Source: Leishmania mexicana MHOM/GT/2001/U1103 (lineage: Eukaryota; Euglenozoa; Kinetoplastea; Trypanosomatida; Trypanosomatidae). Taken from it: a stretch of DNA of 64,000 nucleotides. Below, piece by piece: positions 54,501 through 62,835 of this stretch (position 1 is its first letter; every line of letters begins with the position of its first letter). The stretch is from positions 248,001 through 312,000 of the forward strand of contig NC_018337.1 in the NCBI RefSeq assembly GCF_000234665.1, written 5' to 3'. The notes under the pieces were generated by a model. It had not been told where the DNA came from, made no database searches, and saw only the letters and a program-made list of their open reading frames with translations. The position numbers and the translations under genes were made by a program.

Positions 54501-54562
54501 GCGACCACCTGCCCAGGTTGCAGTTGGGTAAAGGGGGGATTGATGTTGCTCGAAAAAGACAT
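48545..54562 (-). CDS. Giant coiled-coil repeat protein B (FAZ1-like candidate, 2005 aa)
   Basis: Residues about 15-60 look like a small beta-barrel (Q-P-G-Q-V-V-A-Y-D-Y, then W-T-L-G-T-V-R-E-I). Residues about 110-300 resemble the dynein heavy-chain stalk: an A-x-P-S-P stretch, V-L-K-A-V-W, D-P-K-L-N, then S-P-V-V-A-S-L-H-A-W-V and long flanking helices. Residues 320-650 are unique helical sequence with two Cys (C-D-Q-L-C-V-R-C). Residues about 650-820 are coiled coil. Residues about 820-1775 hold tandem 56- and 42-residue coiled-coil repeats. The C-terminus repeats the module of its neighbour (I-F-D-G-N-W ... A-C-H-V-P-G-N ... F-D-H-D). The start at 54562 (M-S-F-S-S-N-I) is the first Met and precedes the barrel. 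A filamentous cytoskeletal role is likely; FAZ1 identity is a hypothesis. Function is otherwise unproven. Confidence 0.85.
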   Translation of the reverse strand: MSFSSNINPPFTQLQPGQVVAYDYLHAAKTWQWTLGTVREIKDYTAVVQQWGLHTGDIDTLRSILLKEVDTENGRMKNYHDMLGVAREKLASIRRSNEDRVSHVRGHFDKAREKVELIDEVDLRKVTAQAAPSPVAVAVLKAVWAVAKCDPTAVEFYEWADVQLEYRKTAALDEIAKTDVLTKPYPSAESLQQSLEQDPKLNYKAAARNSPVVASLHAWVTTALAYQQAYNLLAHDKRIQEQNDAIAAAIAGMKACRAKIAKLKDELSSKDAAALPGQVTSFTRTSVLVTIPLSAVISPVNVDSDVKGCVLTKDEVEQILLEAKALRFQLKSRMNSIASRYVEAAAELHTLSLYTAELEKKRLYLQEHYFSSIIRNGEAEAKWERTEDTQKEIDRLNALVAELQNHDERWEPDYEAVSVATSHVKKYPGAEWAYLIAERFEEVRAAFASDTALAVHVDPNFVQHIKFVPECDQLCVRCEITHPAKMTRTEVDERLSEMPTRLMNYIYKNRDAPKTGLDRAVTEICHALGIDDHKFAGLGFDEFVTQLAGFDYLGDKDAYESEIGDLLMLLDKINNENRSLQYTLEKSAERFKKQAAVLQRDQDALTLRNSDLADEIDRLQNLVAKLKDLADKQGAQLEHYHMQHQEAQQLRAHRNLSPIPPTAEEPLYAVTIDELNAQKALCDEEKQRADNLETQLDAQEAAITQLQSHLHEAQCRSNDLDNKLQLAAQLSEKQQQQLDAFHQQRRAAKDARADEPELAAADGLSLSYAHTSSRTRLSAVVNVSREAVDPATLAADPLYVVTLDEYKSKQAALHNAEDQAEALASDNERLAAELERAQEEAERLAGDLEKAEEEAETLAGELQKAQEEGERQLADNRKLASDNERLAAELERAQEEAERLAGDLEKAQEEGERQLADNRKLASDNERLAAELERAQEEAERLAGDLEKAEEEAETLAGELQKAQEEGERQLADNRKLASDNERLAAELERAQEEAERLAGDLEKAEEEAETLAGELQKAQEEGERQLADNRKLASDNERLAAELERAQEEAERLAGDLEKAEEEAETLAGELQKAQEEGERQLADNRKLASDNERLAAELERAQEEAERLAGDLEKAEEEAETLAGELQKAQEEGERQLADNRKLASDNERLAAELERAQEEAERLAGDLEKAEEEAETLAGELQKAQEEGERQLADNRKLASDNERLAAELERAQEEAERLAGDLEKAEEEAETLAGELQKAQEEGERQLADNRKLASDNERLAAELERAQEEAERLAGDLEKAEEEAETLAGELQKAQEEGERQLADNRKLASDNERLAAELERAQEETERLAGDLEKAQEEGERQLADNRKLASDNERLAAELERAQEEAERLAGDLEKAEEEAETLAGELQKAQEEGERQLADNRKLASDNERLAAELERAQEEAERLAGDLEKAEEEAETLAGELQKAQEEGERQLADNRKLASDNERLAAELERAQEEAERLAGDLEKAEEEAETLAGELQKAQEEGERQLADNRKLASDNERLAAELERAQEEAERLAGDLEKAEEEAETLAGELQKAQEEGERQLADNRKLASDNERLAAELERAQEEAERLAGDLEKAQEEGERQLADNRKLASDNERLAAELERAQEEAERLAGDLEKAEEEAETLAGELQKAQEEGERQLADNRKLASDNERLAAELERAQEEAERLAGDLEKAEEEAETLAGELQKAQEEGERQLADNRKLASDNERLAGDLEKAEEEAETLAGELQKAQEEAESRARVLADKDTELAAFRAKRSAAKEARTGERELAAADGVSPVDTGAGNGRRPAAQVPHGGDSVDPATIAAEPLYVVTLDEYKAKQAALEKALALACAAQEAAEEKLRENSGLMVELEKVRDQAYEVDCRRQEDGAAMEGELLVVLMELKKLKGINDALLALLRDKECEVKELRYHNELWEDPPGDKKQIVTRHTKIFDGNWERIVRERPEALFAAFIIDSGNACHVPGNNIKQVSFDHD
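49236..52107 (-). repeat. Tandem 168/126-bp coiled-coil repeats (about 17 units)
   Basis: The codons for K-L-A-S-D-N recur 17 times between 49364 and 51931. Spacing fits 168 bp for most intervals and 126 bp for three, ending near 49740, 50540 and 51840. The long unit has 56 residues (A-E-R-L-A-G-D-L-E-K, A-E-E-E-A-E-T-L-A-G, E-L-Q-K ...); the short unit lacks 14 residues of the A-E-E-E-A-E-T-L-A-G type. A truncated unit ends the array at the low-coordinate side. Copies differ at isolated bases only. Confidence 0.9.
53605..54339 (-). repeat. Near-identical duplicated segment, copy 2
   Basis: Partner of 46887-47621. The five base differences I find cause four amino-acid changes (Gly/Arg, Thr/Lys, Glu/Asp, Ala/Pro) and one silent change. 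Outside the tract the two genes are clearly different until the C-terminal module. Confidence 0.9.
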
Positions 54563-57500
54563 TTTGGTAGGGTTCTGGAAGGCTTAGCGTGAGAAATTTC
54601 GTCTATGTTGTTGTAGTTTTCTTCGGAGTCAACACTAAAACTTTCGGGGGGTTTCGGTATAAGTGTTTGGCAGGTGGAGGTGGAGAATGGTGCGAGACGA
54701 GCACCGTGCTCCGTACTCAGAAACACGGTGGTAAAGTAGGAGGTACGTGGCTCCTGCACTGCTGACAGTAATGGGGCTGCTGATGATGAATGGGAAAAAT
54801 GTGCCTTGTGAGTCGAGATGAAAATACTGTGAAAGACGCTTGTGAATTGAGCTGATGCTTTCTGTATATTGGTTGAGGTGAGGCACTCGGGAATGAATTG
54901 AATGTACGCTTTTCTTTTTGATAACAATGTGGCTGGGATGAAAATGTTGTTCCGTAGAGGTGGAGAAAGGGAGAAAGTCGCACGAAGTGAAAAGAAAGGG
55001 GAATAGTTGTAGTAAAGAAAGGCCACTCTGAGGACGTAGCGGAGAAGCGCACAAGCACACAAGGTAAAGCAACGGCAGAAAGAGAGCAAGCTCACAGGTA
55101 CTGGAGGACAATGACAATCAGGACACTAGATGTGTTATGATATCGCAACGATAGTATGAGAAAGAAACGAAGCAAAAATGCACTAGAGGCAAAAGGGTAC
55201 TATGATTCTCGAGGGCTACCGCGAAGGAATATGCTGTAGTTGGGTATGGTACGTATGAGTAAGTTGTGCAGTGGAAAATCAGACAAATGAGCAGAGGGGG
55301 AGAGGTGAAGAGAAAAACGGGGAAGAGGAAATTGGAAAGGTGGCTGAGCAGTTGCCGTATTGCTGCACCGTTATTGACGCCCTGTCAGAGTTGCATGAGG
55401 CAGCGCGGTAGACTTTGTCCTTGCTTGTGGGGCATGCCGCTATTCATAGCCTTATCATGACAGCGGAAGACAGAGTTTGAAGTACAGAAGGAATAGGGTA
55501 TTGGAAGTTGTTTCTGTCAGTTCAAAAAAAAGAAATAAATATGATGCCCACGGGGAAGAAGAGTAGTAAGCAATGTCACAGGGAAATCAAAACCGAAACG
55601 AGAGAACAGAGTTACATCCCGTTTATTATTGCATTTGCTCTCCGTCGGCGGGTGAAGGATTACGGATTGAGCCAACTGTGCACTGGGCGGACTCAGATGT
55701 AACTTTGCAGTACACAATTGTTGCCCAGACGATCAAATGGAGAACTGTAGAATTCCGCTCTGTGACGATTCGGGACCCGAGAAAGATATGAGGACAGGAA
55801 AAGCTGCAACAGGAACAAGCTTGCTTCGCTTGAGTGCTTAAGTTTCACTTTATGTTGCGAGTAAAAAGTGATGGAAGAGGTAGACGAGCAGTTCACATCC
55901 ACTGCTTTCATCGATTCTTGCATTGCGAAATGCCAAAATCAAGCACAATGTCCTTCGATCAAATGGCTCAACTCACTTGACACACACACACACACACACA
56001 CAGGTAAATGAGCGTCAACTGAACCTGGAGATCTATGTCATTTCGGCGGTGAGTGAGAAAGCCTCCAACTTTCCTACGAGAGAAGTCACCGAAACATGAA
56101 CGAAATCTGTTTTGCGCTAAATGGGATCGACGCCTTTCGCTGCAGGTTTCACGTACATGGTTCACAAAGTTGCCTTTGCTGTTACACATCCCACCCTAGT
56201 ATGCACTGTGCGCGTTGAAGGCTCCTGTATGGGAAGAACAAAAGCAAAACACATGACATGGACATAGCTGACCCCCTAGTGCCCCTACGACAGACACCAC
56301 CGCTTACGCCTTGGAGCAGAATTCTTGGCGCGGTCCGGTTGAACCAAGGCACTCAGTTCACCCAAGTTCGTGTGGCACCGATCGCGCAGCACGTATGCGA
56401 AGGAGGGACACAGGAGGATAAAAAGACCACGTTAGGCACATGACCCGATGCAACGGCAGAACGGCTCGTCGACAGTACGGATTTAGCAGATGTAGATGTG
56501 TCTGTATGTGTAGATCTATCGACTTGGTCGTGGTGGAATGGCATGGTGAAAAAAAAAACGTTGCCAGAGTAATGAAAGTTCTTTAAGCTAGAAGGCGTGT
56601 ACTGTATTCGACACCCAAGAGAGATTTTGACTTCAACCTCAGCTACAGGAGAAGAAGTTGTCGCTGTGCCGTGGGGAGATCGTCATGGCCATAGGGCGTG
56701 TGTGTGTGAATTAAGCGCGGCCGAACTTACGCTCTGCGTTTGTAGACTGATGAGGGTGAGTCGGAGTGCATGAGGGCCAAGCAACACCAGTCGAGCAAAT
56801 TTGTCTCTCTTAACATGGGGCCTGTTCTCTTCGTCGGTTAAAGTAAGGATTTGATGAATCGTCAACTCGATGCACAGTGAACTTCTCCAAACGTAATCGT
56901 GACCGCAAGTTTCTTCACAGCACCAGCCCAGACCTGCCCCCTGACACCAAGAGTGTGCAGCCGTACCCGAGGGCAAGTTGCAGAATCTTGGCTTCCCCAC
57001 AAAGAGTGGGGTACCAGGCCCTGTAATACCGTGGTGAGGTGGCCGGTATTATGAGGGCGGAGGTGAGGATGCTGGAGACAGTGCCATGTCGCGGAAAGAG
57101 ACTTCAGGTACGAGCCATTGTTGCAAGTGCGGCCAAGAGCCGAAGCACTTGAACCTTGATGCTGGCAGGACTGCAGCCAATACCGTTCCAGCGACACGTT
57201 TGGCAGGCTGGGGGTGGAAAGGGTGTTGGGTGGGGGGGATGCGAAAGACCAATTGTTTTTCCTTGGCCGCTCTGTGTCGAATACCTTCGCAAAGGTCCGT
57301 TCCCAGCTGGGCTCATGAACTTGCAAATCTCTCTTACGTGATTTTGGATAATCGAACCACTGAAAACGCAATGAGCGGGGAAAATGCAACTAGGACTGGT
57401 GACATTTGGCAATGGGCAACTGCGTTGCTAAGGACTGCTGGCTGTCGGGATCAAGTATTCTGTAGCTTGTGGAATGATCAAGTGCAGTTTTTTTTTGTTT

Positions 57501-58025
57501 TGGGTTTCACAGTTTTGCAAAGCTGCTGATCTGCACTGGTCTGCAGGGAGGAATGGCTTTTCCCTCTTCTCGATTTGTGCCACTGCAAGGAAGCTTAATG
57601 AGCCTAGTGAGAAGCAGTGTGAAATGGGCGCCTTTTTTGCCGGTGGGGCGGAATTTACCGGAGCTTGAGGTTGCGCTGTAGCAGCTGCTTACAAGTCGTC
57701 GGCTGCGGTGACTTTAAGGGCAGTTCTTTGCAATGCAGAGCAAAAGTAGCATCGCGATACTTTGCGGTTTGGAGCATGGCTGTTGAACCCTTTTCTCATT
57801 CTGATAAAGTATGCATCACTATCCGTTGAATGATGCCGCTTTGAGGCTTTTCTACGACAACTTACCCAGCATTTCCTTCGCTTACACTACCTCCATCACT
57901 TTCATATCTCCGTTCTTTGCTCCTCCAAAAGCGCATTTGTACTTGCAAGCCTAGGTCTATCTTGTACGTGGAAGACCTGGCACGTTAGCTTTTTCCCGCA
58001 TTCCTTTCTCTCTTTCACGCTTCGG
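54563..58025. other. Divergent strand-switch region (3.5 kb), AT-richer
   Basis: Genes point away from each other on either side (minus gene at 54562, plus gene at 58026). In trypanosomatids such regions are where RNA polymerase II starts polycistronic transcription. I see no TATA-type promoter and no tRNA or snRNA gene. The sequence is AT-richer than the left half (line 55801-55860 counts 26 G+C of 60). Overlapping frames on both strands at 56862-57529 (147 and 175 codons) lack recognisable motifs. A CA run lies at 55981-56002. Confidence 0.6.
55981..56002. repeat. CA microsatellite in the strand-switch region
   Basis: Eleven CA units without interruption. Confidence 0.85.
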
Positions 58026-58655
58026 ATGAAGCGCGTTATAAAAACTGGTACCCCGGGGCCCCGGCAGGCCTACATGAACAAAAGCAAGTACAACCCAAAC
58101 CGTTACAAACAGGAGAAGGATCGCATATCTCGACAAACAGAGTTTGTAATGGCGAGCCTGTGCTGTCGGCGGTGCTGTGAGATTATTCAATGGAAGGTTG
58201 ACTATGGTAAGTATACTTCACAAGAGCAGAGCCGCCGTTGCAACTTGTGCCGGGATAATAAAGTGACTCATGCTTACCACCGCATCTGCCAACAGTGCGC
58301 TGAACGCGAGGCAGTGTGTGCAAAGTGCCAAAAGCACCCAGCAGCATCAGCCGCCAACACCGAGGCTGACGTGCCCAAAACGGACTCAGATCAAGAATCG
58401 TCGGAAGGGAGTGTCGAGTACTTAGAGAAACTGAGAGAGCCGAGCAAGTATGCGTTTGTTGACGTCGCTCCCGATGAAGAAGAGCTTCAGCGGCTCACGG
58501 GTCTCAATACTCGCGTTTTGCAGCAAAAGTTAAGGAAACGACGAGAGGCTGAAGCTCGTCAATCCCTAGGTAGTTTGCGCGAGCGTGAAAGGCGAACTGT
58601 GCTGCGGAAAGCAACCATCCAAACTGACGCCTCCGACAGTGACGAGAATTTGTAA
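58026..58655 (+). CDS. C9orf85/DUF2039-type zinc-binding protein (209 aa)
   Basis: Matches the arrangement of the eukaryotic DUF2039 family: a basic N-terminus with R-Q-A-Y-M-N-K-S-K-Y and Y-K-Q-E-K, then paired cysteines at 46/47/50/51, the hallmark I-I-Q-W-K-V-D-Y-G-K-Y, then Cys72-x2-Cys75, A-Y-H-R-I-C-x-x-C (88/91) and C-A-K-C (98/101). These should bind zinc. The C-terminal half is acidic then highly charged and helical, ending D-S-D-E-N-L. The family's molecular function is not established. It is the first plus-strand gene after the divergent strand switch. No AG lies between the nearest pyrimidine tract and ATG 58026, so the start could instead be the Met 16 codons in. Codon use is less GC-biased than in the left-hand genes. 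Confidence 0.8.
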   Translation: MKRVIKTGTPGPRQAYMNKSKYNPNRYKQEKDRISRQTEFVMASLCCRRCCEIIQWKVDYGKYTSQEQSRRCNLCRDNKVTHAYHRICQQCAEREAVCAKCQKHPAASAANTEADVPKTDSDQESSEGSVEYLEKLREPSKYAFVDVAPDEEELQRLTGLNTRVLQQKLRKRREAEARQSLGSLRERERRTVLRKATIQTDASDSDENL

Positions 58656-59022
58656 GCGTGTAATCTCATAACACAGCCGCGAGGAACCAAAGACGCTCTG
58701 ATAACAGTCGGTTAACTGCGTCCCCGCCAGTCAAAGTGAAGGTGGCGAAAACGAGTCCCAAACATGAACAGTGCTGAATATTCTCTCGTACTGTATGCGG
58801 CGCACAAGGGAATGCTACTAATTATCTCTTTCGCGCTCGAAGCGCATCACTTACCATAGCATGCTCGTGTGTATTATGTCACGCATGATTCTCTCCAGGG
58901 CTCGATGAGCCCGTGTGAAGAAGCTCAAACGGTGCTCTTATACTCCCTGTCCCTCTTTATGGCCACTTTCCTGTGTTTTTATTGCCCCTTTCAAGGACTC
59001 ACTAGATATTGACCCCTTACAA
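58656..59022. other. Short spacer before the TMEM216-like gene
   Basis: 367 bases. A pyrimidine-rich stretch at about 58932-58993 ending in AG at 58994-58995 looks like the splice acceptor for ATG 59023. The in-frame ATG at 58915 lies before this acceptor and is unlikely to be used. Confidence 0.5.
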
Positions 59023-59505
59023 ATGCCCGCCTCTGGCGGCGCCACTGGGGGTGCATCTTTTCTATTTCACCTCCAGCTGCTTACGTCAATAGGATGGTCA
59101 GCGATCTGGTGGATTGTGACATTAGGTCTTCTAATCTTCAAAGCTCTCTACCTACCGTTTCCACCAGCTGCTCTCCCAATGGAGATAGTCGCGTCTTTCT
59201 TGGTTCTCCTTGTGAATACTTTTGGTGTCCTCATAGGGATGCGTGGAAACAAAACGGAAGGCACCTCAGCGATAGTCATCAGTGCCGTTCTTTTATCGAT
59301 TGCCGCTGTGGGGGCCATTTACTACATGTGGCTACAAACATATGTGCTGATGATGGATTTGGCGTTTTCAGCGACCTACCTAGGGATTAACTGTGTTGCG
59401 ATACTGCTTGGTTTTTGGGCTACTCAAAGTGTCGCCAGGCTTGCTCGAGTGCCTGCCTTCAAGCTTGAAGTCGAAAGCGGGAGGAGTGAGAAAAAGAAGA
59501 ACTAG
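59023..59505 (+). CDS. TMEM216: TMEM216-like tetraspan protein of the ciliary transition zone (160 aa)
   Basis: Four hydrophobic segments (residues about 15-40, 50-72, 82-102 and 108-135) in a 160-residue protein fit the TMEM216/TMEM17 (Transmemb_17) family. Motifs in family order: a K-A-L-Y-L-P-F-P-P stretch after TM1, G-M-R-G-N-K-T between TM2 and TM3 (family: F-x-G-x-K-G-N), and Y-Y-M-W-L-Q-T-Y-V-L at the end of TM3, strikingly close to the vertebrate Y-Y-L-L-L-Q-T-Y-V-L. Human TMEM216 has 145 residues. In ciliated eukaryotes these proteins belong to the MKS/B9 module that gates membrane protein entry at the base of the cilium; a flagellated trypanosomatid would use it at the transition zone. 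The C-terminal tail is basic. The start at 59023 follows a splice-type tract. Confidence 0.75.
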   Translation: MPASGGATGGASFLFHLQLLTSIGWSAIWWIVTLGLLIFKALYLPFPPAALPMEIVASFLVLLVNTFGVLIGMRGNKTEGTSAIVISAVLLSIAAVGAIYYMWLQTYVLMMDLAFSATYLGINCVAILLGFWATQSVARLARVPAFKLEVESGRSEKKKN

Positions 59506-59906
59506 ATTTGGTGATAGAGATTCTTTTCCTTTACATATCTCAGTGGTGTTTTAGGGCGATTTCCCTCAAATCTTGTATAAATGCTGTATATCATCGAGAA
59601 AGGTAGCGCTACGGCGAGGTGCTCGCCTTTCAAACCCTTCTGAGCTTCATGCTTTTATCAAAGTACAAGAATAGAAACACACATTGCTACGACAATTAAG
59701 GTGCACGCATATAAGCAAAGCAGCAATAGCAGCAGCAGCACCAAGAACACGGTGTGCAGGACAAGATAAAAACAAGCGAAAAGAATGCATGATCTTCTCC
59801 TTATAGCCACAGAATACCAATAAGCACGTATACCTCTGTTTTACATCAATTCATCTGCTCTATTCACAAGTTTTCAGCCGACTACTTGGGCGCTGCATCT
59901 GGATAG
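59506..59906. other. Short spacer, nothing recognised
   Basis: 401 bases of AT-richer sequence with a short AGC run near 59725-59740. It lacks the long pyrimidine tracts seen in left-hand spacers. No RNA gene recognised. Confidence 0.5.
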
Positions 59907-62354
59907 ATGTTTCAAAAAAGAGCTGTGCTACTACTATCAGCGCAATGGCGACCTCATTCTGAGCAACTGAAGCTGTGGGTTATCGGCTCAGCCAGTGATG
60001 TCACAACACTTTCCCTTGCTCGTGACTATGTTAACAACCTCGATATGGGGAGTGCTTTGCAGACGTTCGAAGACGGTTTGGAGCTTACTAGCATTCTCCC
60101 CGCTATCAAATATCCTCTTGGCACTCATACTATCTCAAAGCTCTCTTCTCACCTCGAAGCTTCTGCAGGCGAAGTTAGTGCGAAAGAGCTTCGTCAGCTG
60201 GCGTCGAGCATCAGTTTGTCACCGGAGCACTTGGAATACTATGATGCAGCGCTGAGTACTCCCAGTGTCGTAGCAGCGATCCGGTGCTGCTTACAGCTTG
60301 CAGACAACTCAGAGCTGGTTGCTTTTGCACGGCCGTTTTGGCGGGGATGCGAGCGAGCACTGCAAGTGAGTACAAGACTATCTTCTCAGGTCACTCAAAT
60401 CACCGCCGACGAGTTGGCCTTTCGCCTTTCGACCTCTAGCAACAAAGCGACTTTCTTTGATCTTACTCTGGTGGAGGGTTTACCGCTCGAGCAAAAGGAG
60501 ATGGAGGGATTAGTAAAGCAGCTACAGTCTGCCACAAGGGAATTGGAAGAGGCAGAGCTTGTGGATTTGCTGGAGAGAATTGCCGCTCCAAGGAACTCCC
60601 AGCGTTACGCAGCATGGGGCGCGGCTGTTCAGAGGGCACTTATCGAGAAGGGTGGGGTAAGTGATTCGAATTGTTTTCATGTTTTTGTCAGGCTCATGCT
60701 CACGGGAACAATCATCGAAGATTCCATCTGCCGCCAAATATGCAAAGCAAGTGGATACCTTGACTCTGAGCACACCGTTGAATTGCTAAATGCGCGGCGA
60801 GATTCGGATTTAGCCTCATGCTCAAGCTCTTCCTCGCTGGAAGATGTGGAGGCGGCGCTGCAAAGCTGCATACGCATGCGCCTCGAGCAGTCTCAGCCTG
60901 AAACACCCACTGACGAATACTTGGAGTGGGTGCTGTGCCTGTCTTTTTTCTCACGGGAGGAGGCATCGCTCTTGCTTAGCATGGCGGTGACAAGCGGCAG
61001 ACTCGCCGGAGAGCTGTCTGCGAAAGAAACGGCCGTCGTGTGTAATGTCATGATCAGCACTGGCGTCTTCTTAACTACGTTGCTGCCCGCTATTCATCGC
61101 AGCGTGGAAAGAAATGAGCTCAGTCAACTCACTAGTGTGCATGCACTGTACATTCTGCAACGAAGTGGAATAAAGGCTTCCCCCGCTCTTCTCAAGAAAG
61201 CCATTGGCCGAGCTGGGGCGCGTCTTGTAACCGCTTGCGCGTCAAAGGGCAACGTTGACGACGAGCTCTTTCCCAGAGATAGAGCACTACTGATCGCTGG
61301 GCTCTGCTTTGTCGAGGATGAACAGCAACCTGTTCTGCTGCAGCGAATTGTCAAGTCTCAGGAGTTGTCTCTTTCTGCTGCAATGTATTTCCTTCGCCAT
61401 GCAGGTCAAACAACGAGTTCAAATCGTTGGGTGAGAAAGGTCGTACTAAGTCGGGTACTACGGTCTGTGAGCAGCTGTCGCGCAGAGGATCTCTGCTTGG
61501 TTCTCTTAGCCCTATCTGATCTCGGCATTCGCGACGCTGTCGCATTTCAACGTGTGCTCGAAGAGCTGAAGCGAAAAACTCCTCGCACACAGGATGTGGT
61601 AGTCGCAGCTAAAGCAGCGCGTAAATTGAGGCTTACGCCTCTTCTTGAGCAATCAGAGCTCATTGAGAGCTTAAGCCACATCGCCAACGTTTCGTCAGAT
61701 GACCTTCTCGCTCTGTTGAGTTGCAGCACCGCGAAGCAGCGGCAGTCTCTTTTGCGTTTCCCGGATGTGGTCGCAACTCTCAACCGGATATCACTCGCAG
61801 ACAGTACGACTTCGGATTTGGTACTGCTCTTCACTTTTCTGCCATCACAGGGCGGCAAGAGAGCAGAGGTGGTTGCCGAGCTGCAAGCCCGAGAACCTGT
61901 CGAGCGAGGTGCCCTCTCTGCTGACGATGTCATAGCAGCATTCGAGTGTGCTGCTTCCAGTCAAGAGGTGGAGAGCCTTGCCAGGGTGCTCATCCGTGCT
62001 GCTCAAAACTGCGAGGAGAGCCACTTGATGCGACTGCTCCGGTGTGCTAGCAGGTATTCCAAGGTCCCAAAAGCCTTCTTTCGGATCGCAGGAAAGCCTA
62101 TTATCTCTGCCGTGAACGAGAAAAGGTTGTCGCTTGTCAACGCGAGTGCGTGGCTGAACTTTTACGTTAATAATCAGATTCGAGATGATAGCGTTGGAAG
62201 GAGCCTACTCTCATTGCTATCGAGTTCACAATTACGGTCTCCCTCGCCGTTCCATCAAGCCTATTGCCGAGGAGCGCGGTTTTACGGAGTCAGCGTGAAA
62301 AAGTCGCGAGCGAAGAAACGGCTCTCTGATTTCTCTCTGCTGACTCCTCAGTAG
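59907..62354 (+). CDS. Helical-repeat protein, possibly mitochondrial (815 aa), hypothetical
   Basis: No named family recognised. The N-terminus (M-F-Q-K-R-A-V-L-L-L-S-A-Q-W-R-P) is basic and hydrophobic without acids, compatible with a short mitochondrial presequence. The remainder is Leu/Ala/Ser-rich and almost wholly alpha-helical, with recurring pieces such as L-L-D-L-L-E-R and L-S-A-x-x-x-x-L-R, suggesting degenerate helical repeats of the armadillo, HEAT or PPR-like kind. The C-terminus is basic (V-K-K-S-R-A-K-K-R-L). Trypanosomatid mitochondria contain many large helical RNA-processing and mitoribosomal proteins with this look, and the next gene encodes a mitoribosomal-type protein, but that is circumstantial. 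GC content is low for the window (line 61621-61680: 27 of 60). Confidence 0.8.
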   Translation: MFQKRAVLLLSAQWRPHSEQLKLWVIGSASDVTTLSLARDYVNNLDMGSALQTFEDGLELTSILPAIKYPLGTHTISKLSSHLEASAGEVSAKELRQLASSISLSPEHLEYYDAALSTPSVVAAIRCCLQLADNSELVAFARPFWRGCERALQVSTRLSSQVTQITADELAFRLSTSSNKATFFDLTLVEGLPLEQKEMEGLVKQLQSATRELEEAELVDLLERIAAPRNSQRYAAWGAAVQRALIEKGGVSDSNCFHVFVRLMLTGTIIEDSICRQICKASGYLDSEHTVELLNARRDSDLASCSSSSSLEDVEAALQSCIRMRLEQSQPETPTDEYLEWVLCLSFFSREEASLLLSMAVTSGRLAGELSAKETAVVCNVMISTGVFLTTLLPAIHRSVERNELSQLTSVHALYILQRSGIKASPALLKKAIGRAGARLVTACASKGNVDDELFPRDRALLIAGLCFVEDEQQPVLLQRIVKSQELSLSAAMYFLRHAGQTTSSNRWVRKVVLSRVLRSVSSCRAEDLCLVLLALSDLGIRDAVAFQRVLEELKRKTPRTQDVVVAAKAARKLRLTPLLEQSELIESLSHIANVSSDDLLALLSCSTAKQRQSLLRFPDVVATLNRISLADSTTSDLVLLFTFLPSQGGKRAEVVAELQAREPVERGALSADDVIAAFECAASSQEVESLARVLIRAAQNCEESHLMRLLRCASRYSKVPKAFFRIAGKPIISAVNEKRLSLVNASAWLNFYVNNQIRDDSVGRSLLSLLSSSQLRSPSPFHQAYCRGARFYGVSVKKSRAKKRLSDFSLLTPQ

Positions 62355-62835
62355 GATGCCGTGCGTGCAGCCCAAGTGGTGCTCGGCTATTTTTCTCTTT
62401 CCCCCGATCTCTCAGTTCAATAGCAGTTTTGACTGCTTATGGACCAGCAATGTGAAAATCGTCTCCTGACCAAACTGACATTGAACTCTTGCTCTCCTTC
62501 CGCAGCGTTATGCTGTCTTCCTTTTGCTCCTCGAGAGCAAGGCGGGTTTGTGTGCAAAGCAAGCATCGAGCTATAGCTGACAGCGTCGCGTCACCCACGG
62601 CAGCAGTTGCACTCGTATGTCTCCAGATGCAACTTCTCTTTCTATACTTCTCCGCGTTCATTTCATTTGCTCAACTTCCGAATCTGTCTTTCCTAAATGG
62701 GGGGAGGGGGACCTGCGCCGACAGCAACAACGATCACGAAACGAGAGAAAAACTGTAGCTGACTGGATTTTCTTCGGATTCGATTGCTGCAACAGAAACT
62801 CGTCGAGGAAAAACACTACCGAAAGAGCAGACATT
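62355..62835. other. Spacer before the SOD-like gene
   Basis: 481 bases. A frame of 89 codons at 62489-62758 has no features and overlaps a minus-strand frame of similar length; I do not support it. No RNA gene recognised. Confidence 0.5.

Noticed and set aside
57345..57375. tRNA-like B-box resemblance (ATAATCGAACC on the plus strand)
   Set aside because: The last bases of the B box do not match and no A box, stems or anticodon loop could be placed.
56862..57529. Overlapping 175-codon minus and 147-codon plus frames in the strand-switch region
   Set aside because: No motif, each blocks the other, and no convincing leader; either could be chance in AT-richer DNA.
62489..62758. 89-codon frame between the 815-residue and SOD-like genes
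   Set aside because: Hydrophobic and Cys-rich by chance, overlapped by a minus-strand frame, and no family resemblance.
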